A DNA stretch of 64,000 bases from Bryobacteraceae bacterium. GTDB lineage: Bacteria; Acidobacteriota; Terriglobia; Bryobacterales; Bryobacteraceae. The position numbers and the translations under genes are program-made. Positions 16,668-25,479 of this stretch are shown in pieces. Under the pieces are notes generated by a model, which saw nothing but the letters and a program-made list of their open reading frames with translations, was not told where the DNA came from and did no database searches. How positions within the stretch are numbered: the first letter of the stretch is position 1; each line of letters opens with the position of its first letter. The DNA lies in NCBI GenBank assembly GCA_025055455.1, contig JANWXD010000010.1:1-64000 (forward strand). The letters run 5' to 3'.

Positions 16668-19171
16668 ACGTTTTCCATCTCATGCTTGACCATTGCGGCG
16701 GCTTCGTCGACTTCTTCGGGCGGCGACTCGAACAGCAGCTCGTCGTGGACCTGGAGCAGCATGGCGGTGCGCCACCGGCGAGCCTGAAGTTGGCGGTCAA
16801 TGCGGATCATGGCCAACTTGATCAGGTCTGCCGCGGTGCCTTGCAACGGCGTATTGACGGCGGTTCGTTCGGCGAAGCCCCGCGCATTGGGATTCCGGCT
16901 GTTGATGTCCGGGATGGGGCGCCGCCGGCCGAACAGCGTTCGCGTCTCCCCCGTGCGCCGCACTTCGGCGATGGTCTCGTCAATGAAACGCTTGACCCCG
17001 GCGTAGCGGGCGAAGTAATTGCGGATATACGTCTCGGCTTCTTCTCGGGAAATGCCGAGCTGCGCCGAGAGGCCAAAGGCGCTCAGCCCGTAAATGATGC
17101 CGAAGTTGACGGCCTTGGCGTTGCGCCGCAGCTCCGGCGTCACCATCAGCGGCGGCACGCCGAAGACTTCGGCCGCCGTCCGCGTGTGGATATCCTCGCC
17201 CTTGCGGAAGGCGGCGAGCAGCACCGGATCCCGCGACATGTGGGCCAGCAGGCGCAGCTCGATTTGCGAGTAATCGGCCACGAGCAGGCGCCAGCCCTCA
17301 CGTGGAATGAAGGCGGCCCGGATCTGGCGCCCCAATTCGGTCCGGATGGGAACGTTCTGGAGGTTCGGATTGGAACTCGACAGCCGTCCGGTCGCCGCGC
17401 CCGTCTGGTTGAAGGAGGTGTGGAGCCGGCCGGTCTTCGGGTTGATCAACTGGGGCAGTGCGTCCACGTAAGTGCCCTTCAGCTTGGCCAGCGCGCGGTA
17501 TTCGAGCACCTTGGCGGCGATCGGATGCTCCGCCGCGAGCTCCTCGAGCACGTCGGCGGCGGTCGAGAGGGTTTTGCCTTTGCCGTATTTGACCGGCGCG
17601 GGCAGCTTCAGTTCCTCGAAGAGCACTTTGCCGAGCTGTTGCGGCGAATTGATGTTGAAGGGCCGGCCCGCCATCTGCTGGATCTCCGCCGCCAGGCGCT
17701 GGATTTCGACTTCGAGTCGCTGCGACAATTCGCCGAGCGCCGCCGGATCGATGCGGATTCCGGTCCGTTCCATGCGGGCCAGCACGGGTACGAGCGGAAG
17801 GTCGATTTCGTCGTACACCTTCCGCAGCCCGCGGGCCTCGACCTCCGGCGCCAGCAAGCGCGCCAGCTCGAGAGTACAGTCGGCTCGTTCCTCGATCGCG
17901 CCGGTGAGCTTGCGGTCCAGGCGCCGCTGGGCGAGCTGCTCGAGCCCGCAGCCCGAAGGATCGGCGTCGAGCAGGAAGGCGTACAGCATCACGTCTTCGT
18001 GGAAGCCGCGCGGCTCGATGCCGGAATCGGCCAGCGCCAGGAGGATCCTCTTGACGTCGTGAGCGATCTTGGGACGGGCGTCGTCCTCGAGCAGGGGCCG
18101 AAGCTCATCCACCAGCGCGAGGCTGAACGATCGGGCTTCCCCGACGCGCCAGCAGACGGCGGCCATGCCCAGACACAGCTCGCCCTGCCCGCCCGGCTCG
18201 ACCGCCACGGCCATAGGGGCTTCGGCGGGAATGGCGGCCAGGTATTCCTTCAAGTCCGCCGTGGTTTCCAGGCGGCGGTAGTCGCGCTCGAGGGGAGGCT
18301 CCGGCTCGATTTCTTTGAGCAGGCTGTAGAACTCGAGCTCCTTGTAAATCCGGCGCAGCGCCGCCGCATCCGGTTCCTGAGCCCGCAATTGCTCGAGCTC
18401 GAACGGTACCGGCACGGTGGTGTCGATCGTCGCGAGCCGCTTGCTCAGCAGGATCTGGTCGCGATGGTTCTGGAGGCTTTCGCGGTAGGTCTTGCGTTCC
18501 ACTTCGGCCGCGTGTTCGATCGCGGCCTCGACGGAGCCGAAGCGCGCGATCAGCTCGCGAGCACCCTTGTCGCCGATGCCCGGCGCCCCCGGGATGTTGT
18601 CGATGGCGTCTCCTTTGAGCGCGAGCAAGTCTGGCACCTGCCAGGGCTTGACGCCGAGGAACTCCTCGACCTTGGCCGGGTCGTACCACTCGTCTTCTTT
18701 GACCGGATTGACCATAGCCGTGCGTTCGTCGACGAGTTGGAGCATGTCCTTGTCGCTCGAGACGATCACGACGTCCAGTCCGGCGTCCACGGCGCGCCGC
18801 GCCAGCGACCCGACCACGTCGTCGGCTTCGAAGCCGGCGTATTCGAGCACCGGGATGCGCAGGGCCTCGAGCAGCCGCCGGATGTACGGGATTTGCTCGG
18901 CCAAGTCGGGAGGCATCTCGGCCCGCGTGGCTTTGTACTCGGCGTAGGTTTGCTCGCGGAAGGTCGGACCGGCGCTCTCGAAAATGGCGGCGATGTACTC
19001 CGGGCGGTGGGAGGAGAGGAGCTTGCGCAGCATGTTGTGGAAGATGTAGACCGCCTCCGTGCTCAATCCGGTGCGGGTGCGCATGGGAGGAGCGCCGCTG
19101 CGGGCCCGGGCATGGTAGGCGCGAAAGATGAAGCCGAAAGCATCGATCAGAAACAGGCGCGGACGGCTCAT
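16601..19171 (-). CDS. polA: DNA polymerase I
   Basis: Protein of 856 residues for replication gap filling and repair. Order: 5'-3' exonuclease domain (1-290, with AGFEADDVVG, SSDKDMLQL and IGDKGA), a degenerate 3'-5' exonuclease domain (about 310-480), and the family-A polymerase domain (LLVADYSQIELRLLAH, the O-helix RRNAKAVNFGIIYG, LLQVHDELLFE). The exonuclease I site lacks the Asp-x-Glu pair (VAVEPGGQ), so proofreading is probably lost, as in Taq-like enzymes. Start at 19171 follows GGGGGAG; longer in-frame ATGs upstream lack a signal. A TATGAT hexamer ends 9 nt before the ATG. Confidence 0.96.
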   Translation of the reverse strand: MSRPRLFLIDAFGFIFRAYHARARSGAPPMRTRTGLSTEAVYIFHNMLRKLLSSHRPEYIAAIFESAGPTFREQTYAEYKATRAEMPPDLAEQIPYIRRLLEALRIPVLEYAGFEADDVVGSLARRAVDAGLDVVIVSSDKDMLQLVDERTAMVNPVKEDEWYDPAKVEEFLGVKPWQVPDLLALKGDAIDNIPGAPGIGDKGARELIARFGSVEAAIEHAAEVERKTYRESLQNHRDQILLSKRLATIDTTVPVPFELEQLRAQEPDAAALRRIYKELEFYSLLKEIEPEPPLERDYRRLETTADLKEYLAAIPAEAPMAVAVEPGGQGELCLGMAAVCWRVGEARSFSLALVDELRPLLEDDARPKIAHDVKRILLALADSGIEPRGFHEDVMLYAFLLDADPSGCGLEQLAQRRLDRKLTGAIEERADCTLELARLLAPEVEARGLRKVYDEIDLPLVPVLARMERTGIRIDPAALGELSQRLEVEIQRLAAEIQQMAGRPFNINSPQQLGKVLFEELKLPAPVKYGKGKTLSTAADVLEELAAEHPIAAKVLEYRALAKLKGTYVDALPQLINPKTGRLHTSFNQTGAATGRLSSSNPNLQNVPIRTELGRQIRAAFIPREGWRLLVADYSQIELRLLAHMSRDPVLLAAFRKGEDIHTRTAAEVFGVPPLMVTPELRRNAKAVNFGIIYGLSAFGLSAQLGISREEAETYIRNYFARYAGVKRFIDETIAEVRRTGETRTLFGRRRPIPDINSRNPNARGFAERTAVNTPLQGTAADLIKLAMIRIDRQLQARRWRTAMLLQVHDELLFESPPEEVDEAAAMVKHEMENVYRLEVPLVVETGIGPNWRDAK

Positions 19172-19314
19172 GCTCCCCCAATCATAGCCTACGGTGCCGG
19201 TTTGCCACGCCCGAGCGGCGAACTGTGGCAATTCTGCAACAGCGTGACCGCTGCAACCCACTGATCTAGCGCGGGATCGTAATTGGAGAGCGGATTGCTT
19301 GGTTTTAGCACCGC

Positions 19315-20220
19315 ATGCACCCCTTGAGCCTTCGCGTCGAGACCACGATCGGGCGGCCGGTGGAGGTCTCCGGCATCGGGTTGCACAGCGGCGCACCGGT
19401 TTGCTTGCGGTTGGCGCCGGCTCCGGCGGGCACGGGCATCGTGTTCGTGCGGACCGATCTGGACCGCTTCCAGGTTCCGGCCGACTGGCGTCATGTCGCG
19501 CGCGTCAGCTACGCCACAAGCCTGATGCGTCAAGGGGTCTTGATTTCGACGACCGAGCATGTGCTGAGTGTGCTCTACGGCATGGGCGTGGACAACGCCT
19601 TCGTCGAGATGGACAACCTCGAGGTGCCGATTCTCGACGGCAGCGGGCTGCCGTTCGTGCGCCTGCTGGAGGAGGCCGGGATCGTGCCGCTGCGGCGCCG
19701 CCGAAAATACCTCCGCGTGCGCCGTCCGGTTACGGTCGAAGATCACGGTCGGCGCATCTCGATTCTGCCGGCGAACAGCTTTCGTCTCACCTGCGACGTG
19801 TTTTTCGACCACCCTCTGGTCGGGCGCCAGGTGCTAGAATTCGAAGTCACGCCGCTGCGCTACGCCTCCGAAATCGCGCCGGCGCGCACGTTCGGGTTCG
19901 CCCATGAACTCGGCCGCATGCGGGACATGGGCCTGATTCGGGGCGCTTCTCTTGAGAACGCGGTCTGTTTTGAGCGTGACGGCGTGATGAATCCAGAAGG
20001 ACTGCGTTTCCGGGACGAATGCTGCCGGCACAAGGCGCTAGACCTCATCGGTGATCTGGCGCTCATCGGCCGTCCGCTGCTGGGCCACGTGGTGGCGGAG
20101 CGCGCTGGCCATGCCATGCACGTCGCTCTGGTGCGGCGCCTCATGTCGGATCCGTCGTTGTGGGAGCTGGTCAGCTTCGACCAGCTGGCCGCCCGAGTCG
20201 CCCACGCTTTGGTACCGTAG
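19315..20220 (+). CDS. lpxC: UDP-3-O-acyl-N-acetylglucosamine deacetylase
   Basis: Zinc amidase of the first committed step of lipid A synthesis. 301 residues. Zinc and catalytic residues are in place: TEHVLSVL (His near 82), CRHKALDLIGDL (His near 239 and Asp near 243) and AGHAMH (His near 268). EVSGIGLHSGAPV at the N-terminus is the family start. It shows that the organism makes lipopolysaccharide-type lipid A. Divergent from polA and followed after 20 nt by a phosphatidyltransferase gene, so both belong to envelope lipid synthesis. Confidence 0.96.
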   Translation: MHPLSLRVETTIGRPVEVSGIGLHSGAPVCLRLAPAPAGTGIVFVRTDLDRFQVPADWRHVARVSYATSLMRQGVLISTTEHVLSVLYGMGVDNAFVEMDNLEVPILDGSGLPFVRLLEEAGIVPLRRRRKYLRVRRPVTVEDHGRRISILPANSFRLTCDVFFDHPLVGRQVLEFEVTPLRYASEIAPARTFGFAHELGRMRDMGLIRGASLENAVCFERDGVMNPEGLRFRDECCRHKALDLIGDLALIGRPLLGHVVAERAGHAMHVALVRRLMSDPSLWELVSFDQLAARVAHALVP

Positions 20221-20240
20221 GTTCCAGAGCGAGCGAACCC

Positions 20241-20792
20241 TTGAACCTGCCGAACCTGCTGTCTGCGACACGTCTGGCTCTGGCGCCTCCGCTGGTTGCT
20301 TCGATCGCCTCGGGGGAGTACCGCCGTGCACTGGTTTTGCTCGCGCTGGCCGGCGTCACCGACAGCGCGGATGGCCTGCTGGCGCGCCGTTACGGGTGGC
20401 AGACGCGTCTGGGCGCGTACTTGGACCCGGTGGCCGACAAGGTGCTCTTGGTGGGGGTTTATCTCGCCTTGGGCGCCTCGGGGTTGCTGCCGTGGTGGTT
20501 GGTCGCGCTCGTGTTCGGCCGTGACGTGGCGATTCTCGCCGCCGCGGGCACCGTGCTGCTGCGCACTGAGTACCGGGACTTTCGTCCGTCGGTGTGGGGG
20601 AAGCTTTCGACCATTTTCCAGATCCTGGCGGCCCTGAGTGTGTTGAGCGCGCGAGCCTCGGAATTTTCGGCTCTCGGCGCGGCGGCGGATCTGCTGATTC
20701 CTGCCACGGGGGTCTTTACGGCCTGGAGCGGGCTGCACTACGCTTGGTGGCTGCGCAAGGAACTGTTGCAGTCGAGCGTCGCCCGGCGTTGA
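20241..20792 (+). CDS. CDP-alcohol phosphatidyltransferase, probably PgsA-like
   Basis: Inner-membrane enzyme of about 183 residues that transfers a phosphatidyl group from CDP-diacylglycerol to an alcohol; phosphatidylglycerophosphate synthase is the most likely function. The complete family signature D-x2-DG-x2-AR-x8-G-x3-D-x3-D is present (DSADGLLAR to DPVADK, about residues 38-64), with four to five hydrophobic segments. The start is TTG at 20241, which gives the typical MNLPNLLSATRL beginning; an in-frame ATG at 20160 lies inside lpxC. Substrate specificity cannot be read from sequence alone. Confidence 0.82.
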   Translation: MNLPNLLSATRLALAPPLVASIASGEYRRALVLLALAGVTDSADGLLARRYGWQTRLGAYLDPVADKVLLVGVYLALGASGLLPWWLVALVFGRDVAILAAAGTVLLRTEYRDFRPSVWGKLSTIFQILAALSVLSARASEFSALGAAADLLIPATGVFTAWSGLHYAWWLRKELLQSSVARR

Positions 20793-20835
20793 CGCGCGCG
20801 GCGCCCAGGGGTAGTCTTGGAAGTGGGAGCCTCCA

Positions 20836-21396
20836 ATGACGCGCTACCTTCCCTCCCGTCGCTACTTTTGGGCCGGATTGGTGGCCTGGGTTTTGGCGGC
20901 GCTGTCCGGATGGGTGGCGATGGATTGGACTCCGGCGGCCGCGGGGTTTGTCCTCTTCCTGCTGAGCTCGGCGGTGTTGGTTTTTTTGGCGCTGCGCCCG
21001 CCCATAGAGATCCGTGAGACCCATTTGCTGGTGGGCAACCGCGCGATCCCGTGGTCCGACATCCGCCGCGTGGACCGTACGGGGTGGTTGTCGCCGCTGA
21101 TCGTTCACCTGACGCTGTTCGACGACTCCCGGCTGACGATCGTCTACCCTGGAGATTTGGACACGGCGCACAGCCTGCTGCGGCAATTGCGGCGCCACGC
21201 CCGCGAGGCGCTCATTGACGGAGTGCCGTACCGGCAGTTCTGGGGCGACGCGCTGCCGGCGGCGAGCGAGCGCCGGCTGCCGTCGCCGCGCTACCGGCTG
21301 CTGCGTCCGGAGGACGAAGAAGAGGTCGAGCGCCTTTACCAGCGGCTGCGCACGGTGCGGCGATTGGATCCTGACGAATTCCGCGACGAGAAGTAG
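20836..21396 (+). CDS. small membrane protein with PH-like domain
   Basis: Unrecognised family. 186 residues: two hydrophobic helices near the N-terminus (about 11-28 and 34-52), then a probable cytoplasmic PH-like fold (IEIRETHLLVGNRAIPWSDI then VHLTLFDDSRLTIVY), and a charged C-terminal tail with EDEEEVERLYQRLR. GGGAG lies upstream of the ATG. It is in a tight same-strand run with the phosphatidyltransferase and the next gene (3-nt gap), suggesting an envelope role, which is inference. Confidence 0.7.
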   Translation: MTRYLPSRRYFWAGLVAWVLAALSGWVAMDWTPAAAGFVLFLLSSAVLVFLALRPPIEIRETHLLVGNRAIPWSDIRRVDRTGWLSPLIVHLTLFDDSRLTIVYPGDLDTAHSLLRQLRRHAREALIDGVPYRQFWGDALPAASERRLPSPRYRLLRPEDEEEVERLYQRLRTVRRLDPDEFRDEK

Positions 21397-21399
21397 CCC

Positions 21400-21996
21400 T
21401 TGCGCAGGTCCACCCTGGTCGCCGCGGGCGTCAGTTTTCTGCTCGTTGTCGCGGCCGCGGCCACGCATGTGCACTGGCTCGGGGCTCTGGGGCGATCGCT
21501 CGTCCAGGCGGAACCGCCGCAGCGCGCTGAACTCATCGTCGTTCTGGCTGGGGACTGGTGGGGTAACCGCATCCTCAAGGCGGGGGAGCTGGTGCGGCAA
21601 GGTTACGCGCCGCAGGCGCTGGTGAGCGGTCCGGACGGCGCGTACGGCTACCACGAGTGCGATCTGGCCATCCCCTTCGCGGTGCGGCACGGCTATCCCG
21701 AGAGCTGGTTCCTGCATCTTCACATCCGTGCCCGCTCCACGCGGGAAGAAGCCCAGGCGGTGTTGGCGGAGTTGCGCCGCCGACGCGTTCGTTCGGTCTT
21801 GATCGTCACCAGCGACTACCATACGCGCCGCGCGGGCGCCATCTACCGCTCCTTAGCGCCGGCGGAGCTCCAGATCCGCGTCGTCGCCGCCCCGGACGCG
21901 TTCTTCCGCCCGGACCGCTGGTGGCAGACCCGTGAAGGACGCAAACAATGGGTCCTCGAGTCGCTCAAGACCGTGAGCGATTGGTTCGGCTTGTGA
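21400..21996 (+). CDS. YdcF/SanA-like DUF218 membrane protein
   Basis: Protein of 198 residues with an N-terminal membrane anchor (LVAAGVSFLLVVAAAA) and a DUF218 domain: AELIVVLAGD at the first strand, KAGELVRQGYAPQALVSGP, STREEAQAVL and VLIVTSDYHTRRAGAIY. The family includes ElyC and SanA, which affect envelope polysaccharide and peptidoglycan integrity. The start is TTG at 21400, three bases after the previous stop. Followed 4 nt later by an ABC transporter gene, probably in one operon. Confidence 0.8.
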   Translation: MRRSTLVAAGVSFLLVVAAAATHVHWLGALGRSLVQAEPPQRAELIVVLAGDWWGNRILKAGELVRQGYAPQALVSGPDGAYGYHECDLAIPFAVRHGYPESWFLHLHIRARSTREEAQAVLAELRRRRVRSVLIVTSDYHTRRAGAIYRSLAPAELQIRVVAAPDAFFRPDRWWQTREGRKQWVLESLKTVSDWFGL

Positions 21997-22000
21997 ACGG

Positions 22001-23743
22001 ATGAAAGAACATCTGCGCACGCTCTGGCCGTATCTGTGGCGCTACCGGCGTGGTCTGCTGGTCGGGCTGGCGGCGCTGGTGCTCAAGGACCTGGCGGCGG
22101 CGGTCCAGCCCTGGCTGATCGGCCGCGGCGTGGACGCTATCACGGCCGGGTTCCGCTGGGAGCTGGTGCTGGGGTTCGCGGGGGCGTTGATTGGGCTCTC
22201 GGCGGTAAAGGGCGTCTTTCAGTACTTCATGCGCGTCATCATCATCGGGATCTCGCGGGACATCGAATACGACCTGCGCAACGATCTGTTCGCGTCCCTG
22301 GTCCGCCTGTCGCCGGACTATTACCGCCGCATGCGCACCGGAGACCTGATGGCGCGGGCGACCAATGATCTCAACGCCGTACGGATGATGCTCGGCCCGG
22401 GCATCATGTACTGGACCGAGACGAGCCTCACCACCCTGTTCGTCATCAGCGTAATGCTTTGGGTGGACTGGCCGTTGACGCTCGCCGCCCTGCTGCCGGC
22501 GCCCCTGGTGAGCCTTTCGGTCTCCTATTTCGGACGCCGCATTCACCGCCGATTCGAACACATCCAGAAGATCTTTTCCGACATCACCAGCCGGGTGCAG
22601 GAGAACATCGCTGGCGTCCGGGTGATTCGGGCGTACGTGCAGGAGGAGTCGGAACTGCGCCGGTTCGAGCTGCTGAACCGGTCCTACATCAAGGAGAACC
22701 TGCGGCTGGCGCGCCTGTCGGGGCTGTTCACGCCCCTGCTGCAAACCCTGGTGGGCGTCATGCTGCTCATCGTGCTCTGGGTAGGAGGGGCGCGGCTGCT
22801 CGAAGGACGCATCAGCCTGGGCCACTTCGTCATGTTCAACACGTACATGGCGATGTTGGTTTGGCCGATGATCGCCTTCGGCTGGGTGGTGAACCTCATG
22901 CAGCGCGGCACGGCCTCGTTGGCGCGCATCAACGAGATTTTGCAAGAGCAGCCCACCATCGCCGCACCGGCAGTGCCGCGCCGTGTGCCCACGCCGCTGC
23001 GCGGCGAAATCCGGTTCGACAGCGTCACGGTGAGGTACGACGGACGCGTAGCTCTGGAGGGCGTGACCCTCACCATTCCCGCCGGAGCCACGGTGGCGGT
23101 CGTGGGGCACACGGGAAGCGGCAAGTCGACCCTGGTGCAGTTGATCCCGAGGTTGCTGGATCCGACGGCTGGCGCCGTCTTGGTGGACGGCGTGGACGTG
23201 CGGGAGTTCTCGCCCCAAGAACTGCGGCGGCAGATCGGCTTCGTGCCTCAGGAGACGTTTCTGTTCAGCGCCACGCTGGCTGAGAATATCGCCTTCGGAG
23301 CGCCGGATGCGTCAGAAGCGGACATCCGCCGAGCTGCTGAGATCGCGGGCCTGGGACCGGACGTGGCCGGCTTCCCCGACGGATATCGCACACTCGTGGG
23401 GGAGCGGGGCATTACGCTGTCCGGCGGCCAGAAGCAGCGCACTGCCCTCGCCCGGGCGATTCTGCGTAACCCGCGCATCTTGATTCTGGACGACGCGCTT
23501 TCCAGCGTCGACACGGAAACGGAAGCGCGCATCCTGGAACGGCTGGTCCACCTCATGCGAGAGCGCACGACGATTCTGATCTCTCACCGCGTTTCGACGG
23601 TACGCCACGCCGACCGCATCTTCGTGATCGAAAACGGCCGCCTGGCGGAGCAAGGCACGCACGCCGAGCTGCTGGCGCTGGGCGGTTACTACGCCGATCT
23701 GTACCAGCGTCAGCTCCTGGAAGAGGAACTGGAGGCGATTTGA
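22001..23743 (+). CDS. ABC transporter, fused permease-ATPase (MsbA/MdlA type exporter)
   Basis: Protein of 580 residues with six transmembrane helices (about 1-310) and one nucleotide-binding domain. Walker A is GHTGSGKST, the Q-loop FVPQETFLFS, the signature LSGGQKQR, Walker B ILILDDALSSVD and the switch His ISHRVST. Half-size exporters work as dimers; with only one gene here a homodimer is simplest. Sequence style is closer to the MdlA/YheI group than to lipid A flippase MsbA, so the substrate is open: a lipid or drug. Position in the envelope gene run with lpxC is compatible with lipid export. Confidence 0.9.
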   Translation: MKEHLRTLWPYLWRYRRGLLVGLAALVLKDLAAAVQPWLIGRGVDAITAGFRWELVLGFAGALIGLSAVKGVFQYFMRVIIIGISRDIEYDLRNDLFASLVRLSPDYYRRMRTGDLMARATNDLNAVRMMLGPGIMYWTETSLTTLFVISVMLWVDWPLTLAALLPAPLVSLSVSYFGRRIHRRFEHIQKIFSDITSRVQENIAGVRVIRAYVQEESELRRFELLNRSYIKENLRLARLSGLFTPLLQTLVGVMLLIVLWVGGARLLEGRISLGHFVMFNTYMAMLVWPMIAFGWVVNLMQRGTASLARINEILQEQPTIAAPAVPRRVPTPLRGEIRFDSVTVRYDGRVALEGVTLTIPAGATVAVVGHTGSGKSTLVQLIPRLLDPTAGAVLVDGVDVREFSPQELRRQIGFVPQETFLFSATLAENIAFGAPDASEADIRRAAEIAGLGPDVAGFPDGYRTLVGERGITLSGGQKQRTALARAILRNPRILILDDALSSVDTETEARILERLVHLMRERTTILISHRVSTVRHADRIFVIENGRLAEQGTHAELLALGGYYADLYQRQLLEEELEAI

Positions 23744-23853
23744 GCCGGGGGGCAGCCACGGGCTTACGGGCCCGAGGCCCGGCACACAACCGCGCGCGCT
23801 CGAGCGGTATGATAGAGCCAACCAGAAAACAAGCTGAAGGCAGGAGGGCTCCC

Positions 23854-24684
23854 ATGCAATCCGTTTCGTCCCGCCGCACTTTTCTGAAGATGCCGGCCGC
23901 CTTGGCGGCTTCCGGACCGCTGGCGGCCCTGGCCGCAGCGGCCGAAGCTGAAGACCTCAAGCTCGGCGTGGCCACCTATTCGCTGCGGAAGTTTCCGCGC
24001 GCCCGCGCGATCGAAATGATCAAGGAGCTGGGTGTGCGCTACGTCAGCATCAAGTCGTTCCATCTGCCCTACGAACTGCCGCCCGCGGAGCTGGCAGCCG
24101 GGGCTAAGGAGTTTCGCGATGCCGGTTTGACGGTCTTGAGCGGCGGCAACATTGACCTGAAAAATCCGGCGGAACTGCGCCGCATGTTCGAGTATGCCAA
24201 AGCGGCCGGCATGCCGATGATCGTCTGTGCGCCCTCCCATGAGACCCTTCCGGAGGTGGAAAAGCTCGTCAAGGAGTATGACATCCGGGCCGCGATCCAC
24301 AACCACGGCCCAGAGGACAAATATTTCCCCACGCCGAAGAGCGTCCTCGACGCGGTACACGGGCGGGACCCGCGACTGGGTTTGTGCATCGACATTGGCC
24401 ACACGGCGCGCACGGGAGCTGACATTTTGGAATCCATCCGCGAGGCGGGCGCGCGGCTGTTCGACGTTCACGTGAAGGACCTGAAGGACACCTCGGCGCG
24501 AGCCGTGCAGGTCGCCGTGGGCGACGGCGTGCTGCCGATCGTGGGGATGCTCCGGCTCCTCAAGAAGATGAACTATCAGGGCGGCGTTATGCTCGAATAC
24601 GAGATTTACCCGGACAACCCCCTGCCGGGCATGCACCGATCCATCGGCTACATGCGCGGGGTGCTCGCGGGGATGCGCGGCTAA
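23854..24684 (+). CDS. exported sugar phosphate isomerase/epimerase-like TIM barrel protein
   Basis: Protein of 276 residues of the xylose isomerase-like (AP endonuclease 2) superfamily. The N-terminus SSRRTFLKMPAALA is a Tat signal. Barrel landmarks: LKLGVATYSLRKF, the metal-ligand-type segments IHNHGPED and CIDIGHTARTG, VHVKDLKD, and the C-terminal MLEYEIYPDNP. Metal-dependent sugar epimerase or dehydratase activity is likely, but the substrate is unknown. The start at 23854 follows GCAGGAGG; a frame extension to 23740 was rejected. A TATGAT hexamer at 23808-23813 may be its -10. Confidence 0.82.
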   Translation: MQSVSSRRTFLKMPAALAASGPLAALAAAAEAEDLKLGVATYSLRKFPRARAIEMIKELGVRYVSIKSFHLPYELPPAELAAGAKEFRDAGLTVLSGGNIDLKNPAELRRMFEYAKAAGMPMIVCAPSHETLPEVEKLVKEYDIRAAIHNHGPEDKYFPTPKSVLDAVHGRDPRLGLCIDIGHTARTGADILESIREAGARLFDVHVKDLKDTSARAVQVAVGDGVLPIVGMLRLLKKMNYQGGVMLEYEIYPDNPLPGMHRSIGYMRGVLAGMRG

Positions 24685-24908
24685 GCGGACACGCTCTAAG
24701 GTAGAACTGGCGTGTCGTGACGCGCGTGGGTGCGCGGCGCCCGGCGAGGCTACGCGGCCGCTTTCGAGTTTCCCCGGGCCGCGCGAACTCCCCACCGGCC
24801 GGTTTTGACGCCATCTGGAGCCGATCTCTGTCGGTAATCGGGCAGACTCCGGCTCATCTGGATGTGGGAAACGGAGGAAAGTGCGGCGGTGGGGGTCAAT
24901 TAGTCATG

Positions 24909-24914
24909 TATAAT
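24909..24914 (+). promoter_or_regulatory. -10 hexamer of the rimP-nusA-infB operon
   Basis: Perfect TATAAT. Transcription would start near 24921, so the leader would consist almost only of the hairpin at 24931-24970. No clear -35 is visible. The stretch 24685-24908 upstream contains no gene or element I can support. Confidence 0.55.
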
Positions 24915-24930
24915 AAAGGGTGGAAGTGTC

Positions 24931-24970
24931 GAGCCAAAGGTGGGCGGAATGCCCACTTTTTTGTTGGCTC
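24931..24970 (+). terminator. leader attenuator-like hairpin before rimP
   Basis: An inner stem GTGGGC-GGAAT-GCCCAC is followed at once by TTTTTT, exactly the form of an intrinsic terminator. An outer pair GAGCCAA (24931-24937) and TTGGCTC (24964-24970) closes the whole structure and places the T-run inside a loop. The rimP ATG is only 12 nt further on and has no Shine-Dalgarno of its own. The arrangement suggests attenuation or start-site masking of the operon. rimP-nusA leaders with terminators are known in enterobacteria; this one is inferred from sequence. Confidence 0.65.
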
Positions 24971-24982
24971 GCAGCAGTCATC

Positions 24983-25444
24983 ATGAACGAGGCGGTCATC
25001 GCCAGGGTGAAAGAAATCGCCGAGCGCGTCGGCCGGTCGGAGGGCGTCGAAATCGTGGACGTGGAGATGACCGGAGGCAGGAACCGGGTGCTGCGGATCT
25101 ACATTGACAAGCCCGCCGGCATTTCGCATGCTGACTGCGAGCGAGTTTCGGTGCAAGTGGGCACCATCCTGGACGTGGAAGATGTCGTTCCGGGGGGGCG
25201 TTACATCCTGGAGGTGAGCTCGCCCGGCATCGAACGCAAGCTGGTGAAGCCCCGCGATTTCGAAAGGTTCCTCGGCCGGAAGGCCCGCATCGTGCTGCGC
25301 GAGCCGCTCCAGCAGCGGCGGCACTGGGAGGGCGTGCTGGCCGGCTTTGCGGAAGGAATCATCACCCTGGAGCCCGCGCCAGGGCAGAAGATTTGCTTCC
25401 CCCTGGAACAGGTGGAGAGGGCAAATCTCAAATTCGAGTGGTAA
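24983..25444 (+). CDS. rimP: ribosome maturation factor RimP
   Basis: Binds the 30S precursor and helps assemble the small subunit. 153 residues, normal size. Family features: EGVEIVDVEMTGGRNRVLRIYIDKPAGI, the central DVVPGGRYILEVSSPGIERKL signature of RimP (split here for brevity: YILEVSSPGIERKLVKP), and a C-terminal SH3-like domain. The ATG at 24983 was chosen over an in-frame upstream ATG at 24920 that would translate the leader hairpin. First gene of the rimP-nusA-infB run. Confidence 0.95.
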   Translation: MNEAVIARVKEIAERVGRSEGVEIVDVEMTGGRNRVLRIYIDKPAGISHADCERVSVQVGTILDVEDVVPGGRYILEVSSPGIERKLVKPRDFERFLGRKARIVLREPLQQRRHWEGVLAGFAEGIITLEPAPGQKICFPLEQVERANLKFEW

Positions 25445-25479
25445 TCTCCCCAAGGTAACGACGGCGAAGAGAGGGTCAG

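Noticed and set aside
16682-19264. Long plus-strand open frame opposite polA
   Set aside because: polA is unmistakable on the minus strand; the antisense frame has no recognisable motif.
15711-24684. Mobile element or phage island
   Set aside because: No transposase, integrase, terminal inverted repeats or tRNA-linked attachment sites were seen anywhere in the window.
24871-24900. RNase P RNA-like GGAGGAAAGTGCGG
   Set aside because: Only a short resemblance to the start of P RNA; no other conserved P RNA regions follow in the next 100 bases.
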